Assembly: GCA_900472575.1 (NCBI GenBank)
Contig: UCIV01000023.1
Span: 1-64,000 of the forward strand
Direction of reading: 5' to 3'
DNA length: 64,000 nt
DNA from: Hyphomicrobiales bacterium
GTDB lineage: Bacteria; Pseudomonadota; Alphaproteobacteria; Rhizobiales; Rhizobiaceae
The position numbers and the translations under genes were made by a program. The notes under the pieces were generated by a model. It was not told where the DNA came from. It worked only from the letters and a program-made list of their open reading frames with translations, and did not search any database. Within the stretch, counting starts at the first letter, position 1. Every line of letters starts with the position of its first letter. Shown in pieces: positions 9,130 through 17,580 of this stretch.

Positions 9130-10079
9130 TGGGATACCTCCGGGCGTTCATCGTGAATAACGCCGTCAAGGATCCGTCCAGCCTGTTCCGTCGTCATCCT
9201 CGTCAGCAAACGAGCCGCTGTGTCACCGGATAGAGACTCAGGTGTGTAGCGCTGGCCGTCAGGCGTTAGAAGGCAGTCCGTAGCTTCATTCCAGAGTGAA
9301 GCGGCAATGTCGGTACCCGGATCAACCTCGATATGACTGCCGTCAGGATTTCGCATGTCCTGACAAGCTTCGACCCATTGTCCAAATTGTTTGAAGTGGA
9401 AGATCGCACCGGCGTCGATTGCAGCGTCGCGGAGCGCACGGAACCAATCAGGGTGAGATGGACGAGCCTTATGCTCCCCCTGATCAGTTTCGCCGCCTGC
9501 AATGACCCAGTCCGGCATGAATTTCTGAGACGGGACCACGAGCTCGAGGAGGGGCTCGAAGGAACCGAACGTAAAGAGCGGCTGCAGCTCGATCTTCGCG
9601 ACCTTCAATGCCGGCAGATTGGCATCCGCGCGTGTCCGATCCTCTACCGTCGTGCCGAGCGCAACGTTACCCGGGAGCCCGCCGGCGGCGTCGACCATCT
9701 TCACGATGTTCTGTGGTCGCTTAGTGAGAAGGAGCCACACCAGTGTGGGTGTCGCCCTGATCAGTTCGAACAGATCCTTGCGCCATTCCTCCGGGACCGC
9801 GTTGTCGAAGACGTCAGCGAGACTCGAGCAGAACACAAAGGGACGCTTGCCTTCTGCCGCAGCCTTCTTGTCCCACGCTATTGGCTTCCGCCAGTTTGCC
9901 TTGCTCGTGCGTTCGCGAGTGCCGATCCCGATGCCTGGGCCGCCCCATTCAACTCGATGGAATCGTGTCTCCATCATGTGCGCGGCATAACAGCCGTCGC
10001 ACGCTGGACTCACCCGGAGACAGCCTATCCATGGGTTAAATGTGTGGTCGGTCCAAGAAATGTTGGTGGTTTCACCCAT
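9126..10079 (-). CDS. Phage Gp37/Gp68 family (DUF5131) protein
   Basis: At 317 residues it matches the family length. The N-terminus has the hallmark ISWTDHTFNPWIGC, with CDGCYA about ten residues later, giving three Cys in an arrangement related to radical-SAM-like iron-sulfur proteins. FVFCSSLADVFD and LLLTKRPQN follow in family order, with a late GGETDQGE segment. The reaction is not established. It is common in phages and prophages. The start shares one base with the next gene's stop. Confidence 0.88.
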   Translation of the reverse strand: MGETTNISWTDHTFNPWIGCLRVSPACDGCYAAHMMETRFHRVEWGGPGIGIGTRERTSKANWRKPIAWDKKAAAEGKRPFVFCSSLADVFDNAVPEEWRKDLFELIRATPTLVWLLLTKRPQNIVKMVDAAGGLPGNVALGTTVEDRTRADANLPALKVAKIELQPLFTFGSFEPLLELVVPSQKFMPDWVIAGGETDQGEHKARPSHPDWFRALRDAAIDAGAIFHFKQFGQWVEACQDMRNPDGSHIEVDPGTDIAASLWNEATDCLLTPDGQRYTPESLSGDTAARLLTRMTTEQAGRILDGVIHDERPEVSQ

Positions 10080-10330
10080 TATCTCAGATCCTCCGCTGTT
10101 GCCGGCGGATGCACGATGTCACCATCAGCATCCATAAACCGGGCCGTCGGCCACCCGTGAGCGCGAATATTCATCGCGCGAAGCCGTCGATTGTAGGCTT
10201 TGAAAGCTAGCGTGAAGGGCAGGGACACAATCACGCGCACCGTCCAGCAGATCGGCCAAATGCCCCAAGCCAGGCAGAAGGTGAGGAAAGGATGCTCACC
10301 GGCGAATTTGAAAAACTCTTCCAAGGTCAT
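10079..10330 (-). CDS. Small membrane protein
   Basis: The 83-residue product contains one or two hydrophobic helices (residues ~14-46, FLTFCLAWGIWPIC onward) and then a basic, Arg-rich stretch, suggesting an inner-membrane anchor with a cytoplasmic tail. No family recognised. Stop overlaps the Gp37/Gp68 start by one base. Confidence 0.65.
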   Translation of the reverse strand: MTLEEFFKFAGEHPFLTFCLAWGIWPICWTVRVIVSLPFTLAFKAYNRRLRAMNIRAHGWPTARFMDADGDIVHPPATAEDLR

Positions 10331-10334
10331 CTCC

Positions 10335-10547
10335 TCAGTTCAGCATCGGTCGGTTGAGCGCTTTGACGATATGTTCAGCCGCGTGCTCGCTTGGGCACTC
10401 GCAGAGGTATTCCGCTCTGTCCTCGACTAGGTCTTGAAAGGTCACACCTTCCTCGACGACGAGGATGATGTCGGTGACAGGATGCTCACACTGGCCGCAG
10501 GAGCACTCGACCTCAAAGGTCATGGATTTGTATCGTTTGTGGCTCAT
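10335..10547 (-). CDS. Small protein with Cys pairs
   Basis: The 70-residue product starts at ATG 10547, overlapping the upstream stop (ATGA). It has CSCGQC near residue 13 and CEC near residue 48, enough ligands for a small zinc ribbon. Unknown function, typical of phage early operons. Confidence 0.65.
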   Translation of the reverse strand: MSHKRYKSMTFEVECSCGQCEHPVTDIILVVEEGVTFQDLVEDRAEYLCECPSEHAAEHIVKALNRPMLN

Positions 10548-10861
10548 CGAATTCCCATAGCGGCCTCGATCGCCGCGTTTTTGCAGTCGTTCCAAGCCGA
10601 CCGAGCGGCTTTGACGGCGCGATCATGTGCCGCGCAATATTTCTGATAGCGCGCGGATCCTTCGATACGGGCTCTCCGGTCGGTGTCGCGTTCCCACATC
10701 CGGCGGAGCTTCATCACGCGACGATCCATCTGCCGGCGCCGAGATTTCAGAAGCTTGGAGACGAGTGGCCAATGAATGGCGCATATCCATTCAGAGTGCC
10801 CTTTGTCGTTCCGCATCGTCCGACGGCAGAACGGGACGCAGCAAGACAGCCTCTCAGCCAT
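10544..10861 (-). CDS. Small basic zinc-finger-like protein
   Basis: From ATG 10861 the product has 105 residues. The start CCVPFCRR with CAIHW about 20 residues later gives a Cys/His metal site. An Arg/Lys-rich helical region follows, consistent with nucleic acid binding. The start sits eight bases inside the preceding gene. Similar small proteins recur in rhizobial phage early operons; function unknown. Confidence 0.65.
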   Translation of the reverse strand: MAERLSCCVPFCRRTMRNDKGHSEWICAIHWPLVSKLLKSRRRQMDRRVMKLRRMWERDTDRRARIEGSARYQKYCAAHDRAVKAARSAWNDCKNAAIEAAMGIR

Positions 10862-11051
10862 TGACGGGCAGCCGGTACATGTCGGTGTCGCTACGATCGA
10901 TCTTCTTCTGGTGACCCGACGGATAGGACGCATGGATAAAGTTGGCGTCGATGCGATCAATGGTGCCGGGGTGCCAGATCTTTCCGTCGTGCGTGCAGAA
11001 TGCGATTTCGATTTCGTCGCCCTTTTTCAGGTTCCGAAGTTTCTGCGTCAT
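10854..11051 (-). CDS. Small beta-rich protein
   Basis: The 65-residue product has alternating charged and hydrophobic residues (KKGDEIEIAFC, HPGTIDRID) typical of a compact Tudor/SH3-like beta barrel. Upstream 11052-11225 holds no gene I can support. Confidence 0.6.
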   Translation of the reverse strand: MTQKLRNLKKGDEIEIAFCTHDGKIWHPGTIDRIDANFIHASYPSGHQKKIDRSDTDMYRLPVNG

Positions 11052-11225
11052 TCAGGCCTTCTTTTCAGGAAGTCGCGGTCGTTACGGCAATTGCCGGCAG
11101 CTGAGACGGTGGCTGCTGATGGGAACCGCGTTATGGGGATCCGACCCGCCAGCCCGACTTTTTCGGGGTTGGCTCGATCCGCCAAGCATGCGCCGCCGAG
11201 GGCGCAGCTCTGGTTGGTGCCGCCC

Positions 11226-11859
11226 TTAGGCGACGACCTTATCGAGTGCTTCGCGGAACCGAGCTTTCTCGGCTTCGAAGAAGGCTTTGTGCTGAGCCTC
11301 GATTGCGTTCCGGACTTCCATCATGACAGCATTGGTTGCTGCTTTGATCTCTTTCTGGAAAGCGGCCTGCATGTTCTGCTCAACGATGTACTGGACGCGT
11401 GTCCGCGTATCCCGACCGTATGCTGTCTTTGATCGTCGTGCCGTTGTAATCCACCTTCTCAGACAGAAAGGCACGACCGGTGAGGCCGATGAACTCACGC
11501 ATCGTCACCGGATCTTTGTCCTTGCTTCCGAAGCCGGCAGGAATGAGAGGCTGGTCGATAATGTCAGCTGTTACCTTTGCCAGATGAGCGTTGCACTGCT
11601 GGCTGACCAATTCGATACATTTGGTCTCGATCATCTTCGCCAGAGTATTGCTGCCGAGCCGGCCGATGATCTGTTGCGCAGCGGCTTGTACGATCAGGTT
11701 CTCCATGTCCTTCAGCGTCCAGCTCGTCATAGCAACATGGAACTCAATTCCGTTGCCTTCTGGCTCCTTGCGAGCCTCCATGCTGCTGGAGAGTTCTTCG
11801 TCAGAGTCAGGCGTCAAAATCTCTGCCACGTCGGCTGTGTCCATGATTTTATTTGTCAT
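11226..11859 (-). pseudogene. Phage protein split by an apparent frameshift
   Basis: One frame from ATG 11859 (AGGA nine bases before) runs to a stop at 11380. It contains DKDPVTMREFIGLTGRAF and a C-terminus that stops making sense after GTTIKDS. The second frame, covering about 11430-11226, continues convincingly with TRVQYIVEQNMQAAF and a helical end (EAQHKAFFEAEKARFREAL). Joined by a +1 shift near 11425-11432 they give one ~210-residue protein of a type common in alphaproteobacterial phages. The cause may be a mutation, a sequencing error or programmed +1 frameshifting; the site (ATCAAAGACAGC) is not a classic slippery sequence. Confidence 0.65.
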
Positions 11860-11891
11860 TCGAAGAATTCCTGTTTCTCTTCCGACCGCGT

Positions 11892-12998
11892 TCACATCAC
11901 GATCGTCAGGCGCTCAGCGGCGCGAGTTATTCCGGTGTAGAGGTGACGACCTCGCTCCTGGAAAGCGCCGCTCTCGTCGAACAGGCACACGTTCTTCCAC
12001 TGCGACCCTTGAGATTTGTGTACAGTCAGCGCATACCCGTAGGTGAATTGCTGAGTGCCACGCAGTTCCTTCCAATTGACCTCTTTGTCTCGACCCAGGA
12101 AGAATTCCTCCCGGCAACGAACGGTGATGGCTGCGGCACCCTCAAAGTCGACGGATTTGACGACCATCTTGACGCATTTGTCTTTGACGCCGCCGCGGGC
12201 CGGTCGTTTGATCTCCAAGACCTCCCAGAGCCCGCCATTCAGAATACCCATCTGGTGGTCGTTCTTGAGCGCAACCAAGCGGTCGCCAGCTTCGGGCAAT
12301 CGCTCAGTCCGACCACTGATCTGACGAAGGCGGTCATTGTATTTCTGCCGAGTTTGGTTCATGCCCACCAGAACCTGATCAGCTGCGGTCACGACGGAAG
12401 CGTCGACATCACAATAAGGGATGATCTGCAAGTTTCCGTAATCACCGTGCTTCAAGCGACGTCCTTCGCGAACGTCGGTCGCCGCCGAGATGATCGGATT
12501 GTCGGCCGCCTGCCGATGAATCTCTTCCAGCATCACGTCGGGATCGTGATTAGTGAAATATCCGCCGCCGCTCACTGGCGGCAACTGGCCCGGGTCGCCG
12601 AGGACGAGGATCGGTATCCCATAGGATTTCAGATCGCGGCCGAGATCCTCATCTACCATCGAGCATTCATCAATGATGAATAGCTTGATCTTCTGCAGCT
12701 CGAATTTCGGCCTTCTGATGAACTTGGTCGCGCCGGTCTCCTCATCCTGCTCGAACTTGTAGATAAGCGAATGGATCGTTCCGGCCCCATCGCAACCGTT
12801 CAGCCGCATGACCATAGCGGCCTTGCCAGTGAAAGCGGCGTACTGGACCTTTCCGTCAACGGACTCCGCGAAGTGACGAGCTAGAGTGGTCTTGCCGGTG
12901 CCGGCGTATCCGAAGATGCGAAAGATCGGGTTGTCACGGTCCCGATACCACCGGGCGACTGCGTCGATCGCGTTTGATTGATTTGGCGAGAACTTCAT
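11892..12998 (-). CDS. Dda/RecD-like superfamily 1B DNA helicase
   Basis: The 368-residue protein has Walker A GYAGTGKTT (residues 30-38), Walker B IIDECSMVDE (~108-117), motif III GDPGQLPPV (~134-142), and the C-terminal YALTVHKSQGSQW and YTGITRA motifs. It lacks the RecD N-terminal extension and matches Dda-type helicases, which move 5'-3' and act in phage replication initiation and recombination. Coupled to the exonuclease-like gene downstream (ATGA). Confidence 0.9.
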   Translation of the reverse strand: MKFSPNQSNAIDAVARWYRDRDNPIFRIFGYAGTGKTTLARHFAESVDGKVQYAAFTGKAAMVMRLNGCDGAGTIHSLIYKFEQDEETGATKFIRRPKFELQKIKLFIIDECSMVDEDLGRDLKSYGIPILVLGDPGQLPPVSGGGYFTNHDPDVMLEEIHRQAADNPIISAATDVREGRRLKHGDYGNLQIIPYCDVDASVVTAADQVLVGMNQTRQKYNDRLRQISGRTERLPEAGDRLVALKNDHQMGILNGGLWEVLEIKRPARGGVKDKCVKMVVKSVDFEGAAAITVRCREEFFLGRDKEVNWKELRGTQQFTYGYALTVHKSQGSQWKNVCLFDESGAFQERGRHLYTGITRAAERLTIVM

Positions 12999-13669
12999 GC
13001 TGCCTGCACCTCGGGAAAGAAACCGCGTCGATCGAGTTCGAAGTACATGTCCTTCAGGAGGAGCATGTCCTGCAGGCTGTCGCGTCGATCAGTCGGCGCG
13101 CGGCCGAGGATCGTCTCGCAAGCCTCTTCAAAGCGCGGCCAACGATAGTCAGTTGACGTCTCAACCTCGCTTTGAAGCTTGCATATCTGCTGCGCATACG
13201 GCTTCTGGATGTCGACGAACGTCGTGAACGGGCGGGTCAGCCAAAGCTTATCGAAGGCACTCGAGGGCTTTGAAAGGGAGATAGCGAATCGCGCGAACAG
13301 GCTGGCGAGGACCATTTTGTCCATGTCGCCATAGGTAACGACCTTCATCTGTGACTCGAAAGGGCCGACCTTCAGCATGTCTGATAGGATGCCGAGCGCT
13401 CGGCTTTCAGGAATACCGACGCGGCTGCAGGTCTTATGGTCGATACCATGCTTGTCTAAAGCTCCGCCCTTCACCATACGCCCCTCAGGTTTGATGAATG
13501 CGGCGAAGTAGTTGATGACCTGGCCCGATCCGTTGCACTGCATGGCCGAAATGTAGGGCGCCCATGGCTGCTGATTGCTGTCGATGGACTCGCCGCGCAT
13601 GTAGAGGCCGCTCGTCTGGACGTCGACAAAGAGGATATTTGGGATAGCGATCGGGGCTGGATCGGTCAT
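12995..13669 (-). CDS. DnaQ-like exonuclease fold with degraded active site
   Basis: The 224-residue product starts at ATG 13669 overlapping the upstream stop. It has the RNase H-like layout of DEDD exonucleases: FVDVQTSG near residue 14, a central KVVTYGDMDKMVL and a late DSLQDMLLLKDMY. The first motif reads D-V-Q rather than D-x-E, and later acids are shifted, so 3'-5' exonuclease activity may be lost. A second DnaQ-like gene at 19541-20458 keeps the acids. Confidence 0.65.
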   Translation of the reverse strand: MTDPAPIAIPNILFVDVQTSGLYMRGESIDSNQQPWAPYISAMQCNGSGQVINYFAAFIKPEGRMVKGGALDKHGIDHKTCSRVGIPESRALGILSDMLKVGPFESQMKVVTYGDMDKMVLASLFARFAISLSKPSSAFDKLWLTRPFTTFVDIQKPYAQQICKLQSEVETSTDYRWPRFEEACETILGRAPTDRRDSLQDMLLLKDMYFELDRRGFFPEVQAA

Positions 13670-14418
13670 GCTGCTACCCTTTCCACGTTGTTGATGTTGT
13701 CGTTTACTGCTGCGAAGGTGAATGCGGTCACCCATGGGTTCTTGCCCCACTCGCCAGAACCGTGAATGGTGTCCCAGAGAGCGGCGTACATTTCGCGCGG
13801 TGTGGGGCGGGAGAGCCAAGGAAAGTTCTTGTCCAGATGCTCTACACCTGGCACCCAGTAGCCCAGCCCGGAAGGGTGTTTGACTATCCCCTCAGCTAAA
13901 GCGTCTCGGTCGGTGATGTCCTGAAGACGCTGCACCCGGACGTTCGACACCGTGAGTGTCAGGCGGGATGCCCACTTTGGCATGAACCGAGCAACGCGAA
14001 GCTTTCCGAAAGCGGCCAGATCGTCACGCTCCTCGCCGAAAGAGTACGCCGCCGAACCTTTGGTGATAGCCATGCTACCACCAGCTTCGAACGCGATGCC
14101 GGCGCCGCGATCTTGGTCTTTCGACCACACGTCGCGAGGCTTGACTGCATCCAAGCTGATGAACGTCCGCCAATCTTCTTTGACCCAAAACCGATCGCCG
14201 GCCTTTGCCTTAACTCTCCATTTGGTGAAGTTGGCTGTCCAAGGAAGGCCGTCGATACTTTGTCCCCAGCAGGTGACCTTACCGTTATCGTTCGTGCAGA
14301 AATTGCCCATCCCGTCAATGAAGGGCTGCTGCTTCAGCACGCGCCGGGTCTGTGTCTTGCTGCCATCCAACAATGCACGGATCATCGGGGCCGAAAACGA
14401 GATGAAGTGGTCAGCCAT
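13666..14418 (-). CDS. ASCH-like phage protein
   Basis: The 250-residue product begins ISFSAPMIRALLDGSKTQTRR (residues ~5-24), the opening of a widespread phage family with an ASCH/PUA-like fold. Family motifs KAGDRFWVKEDW and the C-terminal REMYAALWDTIHG with KNPWV follow. The family's role is unsettled; ASCH domains are thought to bind RNA or modified nucleotides. It overlaps a second ASCH protein by eight bases, so the two may work together. Confidence 0.75.
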   Translation of the reverse strand: MADHFISFSAPMIRALLDGSKTQTRRVLKQQPFIDGMGNFCTNDNGKVTCWGQSIDGLPWTANFTKWRVKAKAGDRFWVKEDWRTFISLDAVKPRDVWSKDQDRGAGIAFEAGGSMAITKGSAAYSFGEERDDLAAFGKLRVARFMPKWASRLTLTVSNVRVQRLQDITDRDALAEGIVKHPSGLGYWVPGVEHLDKNFPWLSRPTPREMYAALWDTIHGSGEWGKNPWVTAFTFAAVNDNINNVERVAA

Positions 14419-14839
14419 CCGACTTCTCCAGCTGCTTGCGCCAGTCGAAGAAGCCCAGTGCGCCGCGGACAGGGATAAGATCGATCGGCCGGGCATTCCG
14501 GATAACCAGACCATATTTGCCAACGAAATAGTCGTTATCGTGAGATGTCACGACATCGACAATCTCGGAAACTCCGACGATGCCTCCGGTGGGATATTTC
14601 TTCGGTACAGGAAACTCTTGCCTCTCACCGGTGACAGGGTGGTAGCCGCGAGAAAGTGAAAGATCGCAATCGTCTTCGACCTTGATACCGGCGTGGATGG
14701 CTACCTCGCCACGAAACTTCAGGCCTAGGTTCCAGGGCTTCCAGTCTCGATTTTCGACAGATTTGAATCCCTCGACAATGAGCCAAGCCCACGGCTGACG
14801 AATGGAGAGAGCGAGCTTCGGAATATCCGGATAGATCAT
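14411..14839 (-). CDS. ASCH domain protein
   Basis: At 142 residues it is a single ASCH domain: LALSIRQPWAWLIVEGFKSVENR near the N-terminus, the conserved G-K/x-ENR strand, and a late GALGFFDW. Such proteins are proposed RNA- or nucleotide-binding modules. Translationally coupled on both sides. Confidence 0.85.
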   Translation of the reverse strand: MIYPDIPKLALSIRQPWAWLIVEGFKSVENRDWKPWNLGLKFRGEVAIHAGIKVEDDCDLSLSRGYHPVTGERQEFPVPKKYPTGGIVGVSEIVDVVTSHDNDYFVGKYGLVIRNARPIDLIPVRGALGFFDWRKQLEKSDG

Positions 14840-15438
14840 GGTCTCTCCTCATCCTTCGTGACGAAATTAGCGAACATGCCGTCTTCGACACGGCACAAAC
14901 CTTCCGCGCGAAGCGGAAATTTACCGGCTTCGAGGTCTCGCGTTGAGACCCATACGCGGCCTGGGCGAAGGGGAGTGTAGCCGTCCCCGAAAGAGCTGCC
15001 GGCGTTGACGTTGCTGGCCTCGAAGACTTCGCACCGGCCTGGCGTAAGCCACGGGCCGATCCGACCATTGCGGGCGTCGATGAGGTGTTTCGGTCCCGTC
15101 ATCCGAGCAGTGGTGCGGCACATGCTTCCTGAGCACTCGAACCCATTATGCTCGATCAGCGTCCATTTGGGTGTCACCATCCGGAGAACAAGCGCGAAAA
15201 CGCGATGGAACTCAGGGTTTCCTTCGGTCGTCTTCCCGTAGATGGGCTTCAGGATCATGACCTCGACGGGCTGCCCGATGACTGGTTTGCGATCCTTCTT
15301 GTCGAAAAAGCACATCTGCTTCCCGATGAAGGCGATAATCTCGCCCGGCTTCTTTTTTGATTCCACAGGAGTAACCATGAGCGGTTGGTATTCCGGCATT
15401 TCCATCGGCGCTGGGCGCATTTGACGTTCAGCGTACAT
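14836..15438 (-). CDS. Phage protein of unknown function
   Basis: The 200-residue protein is beta-rich, with GKQMCFFDKKDR and GQPVEVMILKPIYG in the first half and a C-terminal half containing GDGYTPLRPGRVWV. Pairs of Cys at ~101/106 may be structural. No recognised family. The ATGA overlap with the ASCH gene and two-base gap to the next gene place it in the operon. Confidence 0.6.
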   Translation of the reverse strand: MYAERQMRPAPMEMPEYQPLMVTPVESKKKPGEIIAFIGKQMCFFDKKDRKPVIGQPVEVMILKPIYGKTTEGNPEFHRVFALVLRMVTPKWTLIEHNGFECSGSMCRTTARMTGPKHLIDARNGRIGPWLTPGRCEVFEASNVNAGSSFGDGYTPLRPGRVWVSTRDLEAGKFPLRAEGLCRVEDGMFANFVTKDEERP

Positions 15439-15439
15439 A

Positions 15440-15631
15440 TCAATCGGCCTTCATCAGATGAGGGTGGACGGGCACGAGGTAGGGCTGCCAAGCGATCGGC
15501 GGCGTACTCTGAAAACCAGACCACTGTTCGCGCTTCTTGTCCCAGTAGGTCGGAATGACCTTGCCGCAGGCGGAGGCAAGCCAGATGCGCTTGTCACGAG
15601 GTGCTTTGGAAATATCTAAGTTCCACTCCAT
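15440..15631 (-). CDS. Small Trp-rich phage protein
   Basis: The 63-residue product reads DISKAPRDKRIWLAS and then a Trp-x-G-F / P-I-A-W-Q-P pattern, resembling small phage proteins of the DUF551-like type that show DIxxAPxDxxVL and a terminal WxPLP. Shares one base with the neighbouring oxygenase-like gene. Confidence 0.65.
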   Translation of the reverse strand: MEWNLDISKAPRDKRIWLASACGKVIPTYWDKKREQWSGFQSTPPIAWQPYLVPVHPHLMKAD

Positions 15632-16290
15632 CAGCCTTTGCCTCCGACGGGATGATTTCGCCCTTCAGAGCGCTCGATGTAGTCTGCCGGCAAGGGGAGG
15701 GCGTGGTTGATCGAGTTGCCGACAAGGTTGTACTTGTGGCGCGAGATCGAGACCTTCACGAATGTCCGCATGCCGGGCTTCGCCACATCGGCAACGCGAT
15801 GAATTACCCGCTCATCCAGAAGGAGGAGCGTCTTGTCTGGGTAGACGCGATGGTGTTCGACATCGGCCTCGGCCGCCGCTTCCATTTCAGCCAGCGAGGC
15901 ATGATGATCTTGGGTGAACGCGACCCGTTCTTCAGGCTCCCAGAAAAGCGTCGCGTTGCAGTCTGACCAGATGAAATTGAGGTCGTCGGTCATGAAACCG
16001 TCGGAATGCCAGCCGGGGCGGTTGCCAGGATTATCTGCCGTGACCCACAAGGTTTTGGCCGTCAGATAGATGTAGTAGTCATCAAGGTTTTCAGTCACGC
16101 AACGAACCGCTCGGTCGACGATCGGCTCGAACTGGGCGAGATTGGTTGGATACGTGATCGCAAGCTCACCCTTCTTGTCGGTGGGCCGGCGCGGCAGCTT
16201 GATCGGGCAATAGAGCCAGAACATCATCTCTTTCGGGCTTAGATCGATAGTTGCGATCGGGATCGGAGTGACGCCATAGATCTTATCCAT
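15631..16290 (-). CDS. Putative 2-oxoglutarate/Fe(II) oxygenase-like protein
   Basis: The 219-residue protein has GWHSDG (H95, D97), a later strand-turn LLLDERVIHRVA (H164) and RTFVKVS (R175). This is the spacing of the HxD...H...R iron and 2-oxoglutarate site on a double-stranded beta helix. In phages such enzymes can modify DNA bases or nucleotides. The neighbouring nucleotide genes (ThyX, dNMP kinase) make a base-modification role possible but unproven. Assigned by motif only. Confidence 0.5.
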   Translation of the reverse strand: MDKIYGVTPIPIATIDLSPKEMMFWLYCPIKLPRRPTDKKGELAITYPTNLAQFEPIVDRAVRCVTENLDDYYIYLTAKTLWVTADNPGNRPGWHSDGFMTDDLNFIWSDCNATLFWEPEERVAFTQDHHASLAEMEAAAEADVEHHRVYPDKTLLLLDERVIHRVADVAKPGMRTFVKVSISRHKYNLVGNSINHALPLPADYIERSEGRNHPVGGKG

Positions 16291-16630
16291 TGGAGATTTC
16301 CTCGAAGAGGTAGAGACCGAGCTCCTGCTGCACGAAGACTGCGCAGTAGCCGACGTATTTGAGACTGAGAGCGTCGGGAATCTTCCCGCCGCATTTGAAA
16401 GCCCAGAAGGTTCGATCTTCGTCGGGAACGTCGGTGCGAACGACAGCCCAGAGCCAGAACATTCCCTTTTCGTCGGCGACGCGGATAATCTCCGCGCCTG
16501 CCGGAAGCTTCATGGTGAATTGCTCCAGCACGGGCATCTGATATTTGAAGATCACCCGCCCGCTGGCGTCAGACATTTTCTTTCCGCGGACGGATTCGTC
16601 CCACTGGTCTTCCTGAACCGGGGAGGTCAT
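16283..16630 (-). CDS. DUF7352-like small protein
   Basis: The 115-residue product contains IFKYQMPVLEQFTMKLP and GAEIIRVADE, then a W-A-V-V strand and a final YVGYCAVF segment, as in a small beta-sandwich family common in phages. The start ATG overlaps the thyX stop; a later in-frame ATG (residue 19) is possible. Function unknown. Confidence 0.7.
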   Translation of the reverse strand: MTSPVQEDQWDESVRGKKMSDASGRVIFKYQMPVLEQFTMKLPAGAEIIRVADEKGMFWLWAVVRTDVPDEDRTFWAFKCGGKIPDALSLKYVGYCAVFVQQELGLYLFEEISNG

Positions 16631-17580
16631 GCGGCAAGCTCGATCTGGCGGCGGAGCTGCCGGAAGCCGACAAAGTTTCCATGCTCCTTGGGGAAGGCGT
16701 ATCCCGTTGTGTCGTTTGACCAGGTGTCGTCAGCCTGAGCAACATGCTCGAAGGGGCTGGCGTGGAACGGCTTGCTGGCAAGCTTCTCATAGATCGCCGT
16801 TGCCCGTTCAAGCGTCATGTCGAAGCCGTCGGTCGTCTTGTAGGAAGTGCTGGCGCACCGAGCTACCGAGAGTTTCTTGATCACTTCAATGCTTCGGCGA
16901 GCCGGTGCAAATCCGACGAGGTTCGAGCCGAGGACAGAATGATCGGACAACTCGGGCGGAAGAGGGGTCATCGTGTCCCAGTCTTCTTTGTTGATCAGTG
17001 GCAGATGCCATTCGCCCGGGTTTAGTGTCTGGATAGTTGACTCGTCCTCCAGGCACGCGCGGATCTCGCGGGCGAGGATCTGGATATGAGGTTCAGCGGC
17101 GTGGTGATCGCGGAGTTCGAGGAAGTTGTCCCACTCTGTCGCGGAAACCAGGACGGTTATATGGGAAAATGGTTCGAGGAGACGGTTGACCACCTGTTTG
17201 TGGTATCCGGCACGTTCGAAACCTTCCGCGATCTGGATCGCGTTGTCACGAGCCTTCAGCCACGCAGTTTCCCTTGTTCCGTACCCTTCGCGACCATATT
17301 CAGCGGACCAGCCAACCCATTCCGCGCACTCCACATCCGCCTGCATGCCTTTTTGATTGGCGCCCCAATGGAGCGGCATGGCGGTATCTGCGAGGATGTC
17401 GTCGATGATCTTTTTGACCGGGATAGCTCGACTGCTCGCGGCGTTCCGGCTGAAAACACGATGAGTCATGAACTCAGCGTGGATGAAACGCGGGTAACGC
17501 AGGAGGAGCGTAGACAGAACTTTGTATTTCGCACTGGCGTTTCTGGAGCGCAGGATGGTCTGGGCGGAAATCGTGGTCAC
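16627..17580 (-). CDS. thyX: Flavin-dependent thymidylate synthase
   Basis: The 317-residue protein carries a ThyX motif THRVFSRNAASSRA (residues 39-52), the dUMP/FAD-binding signature, and the C-terminal NRLLEPFSHITVLVSATEW with FLELRDHHAAEPHI (normal ThyX has R/H at these contacts). It makes dTMP from dUMP using FAD and methylenetetrahydrofolate. It is longer than cellular ThyX, like other phage versions. Works with the dNMP kinase downstream-neighbour and the dCMP deaminase at 62.4 kb to supply dTTP. Confidence 0.92.
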   Translation of the reverse strand: MTTISAQTILRSRNASAKYKVLSTLLLRYPRFIHAEFMTHRVFSRNAASSRAIPVKKIIDDILADTAMPLHWGANQKGMQADVECAEWVGWSAEYGREGYGTRETAWLKARDNAIQIAEGFERAGYHKQVVNRLLEPFSHITVLVSATEWDNFLELRDHHAAEPHIQILAREIRACLEDESTIQTLNPGEWHLPLINKEDWDTMTPLPPELSDHSVLGSNLVGFAPARRSIEVIKKLSVARCASTSYKTTDGFDMTLERATAIYEKLASKPFHASPFEHVAQADDTWSNDTTGYAFPKEHGNFVGFRQLRRQIELAA

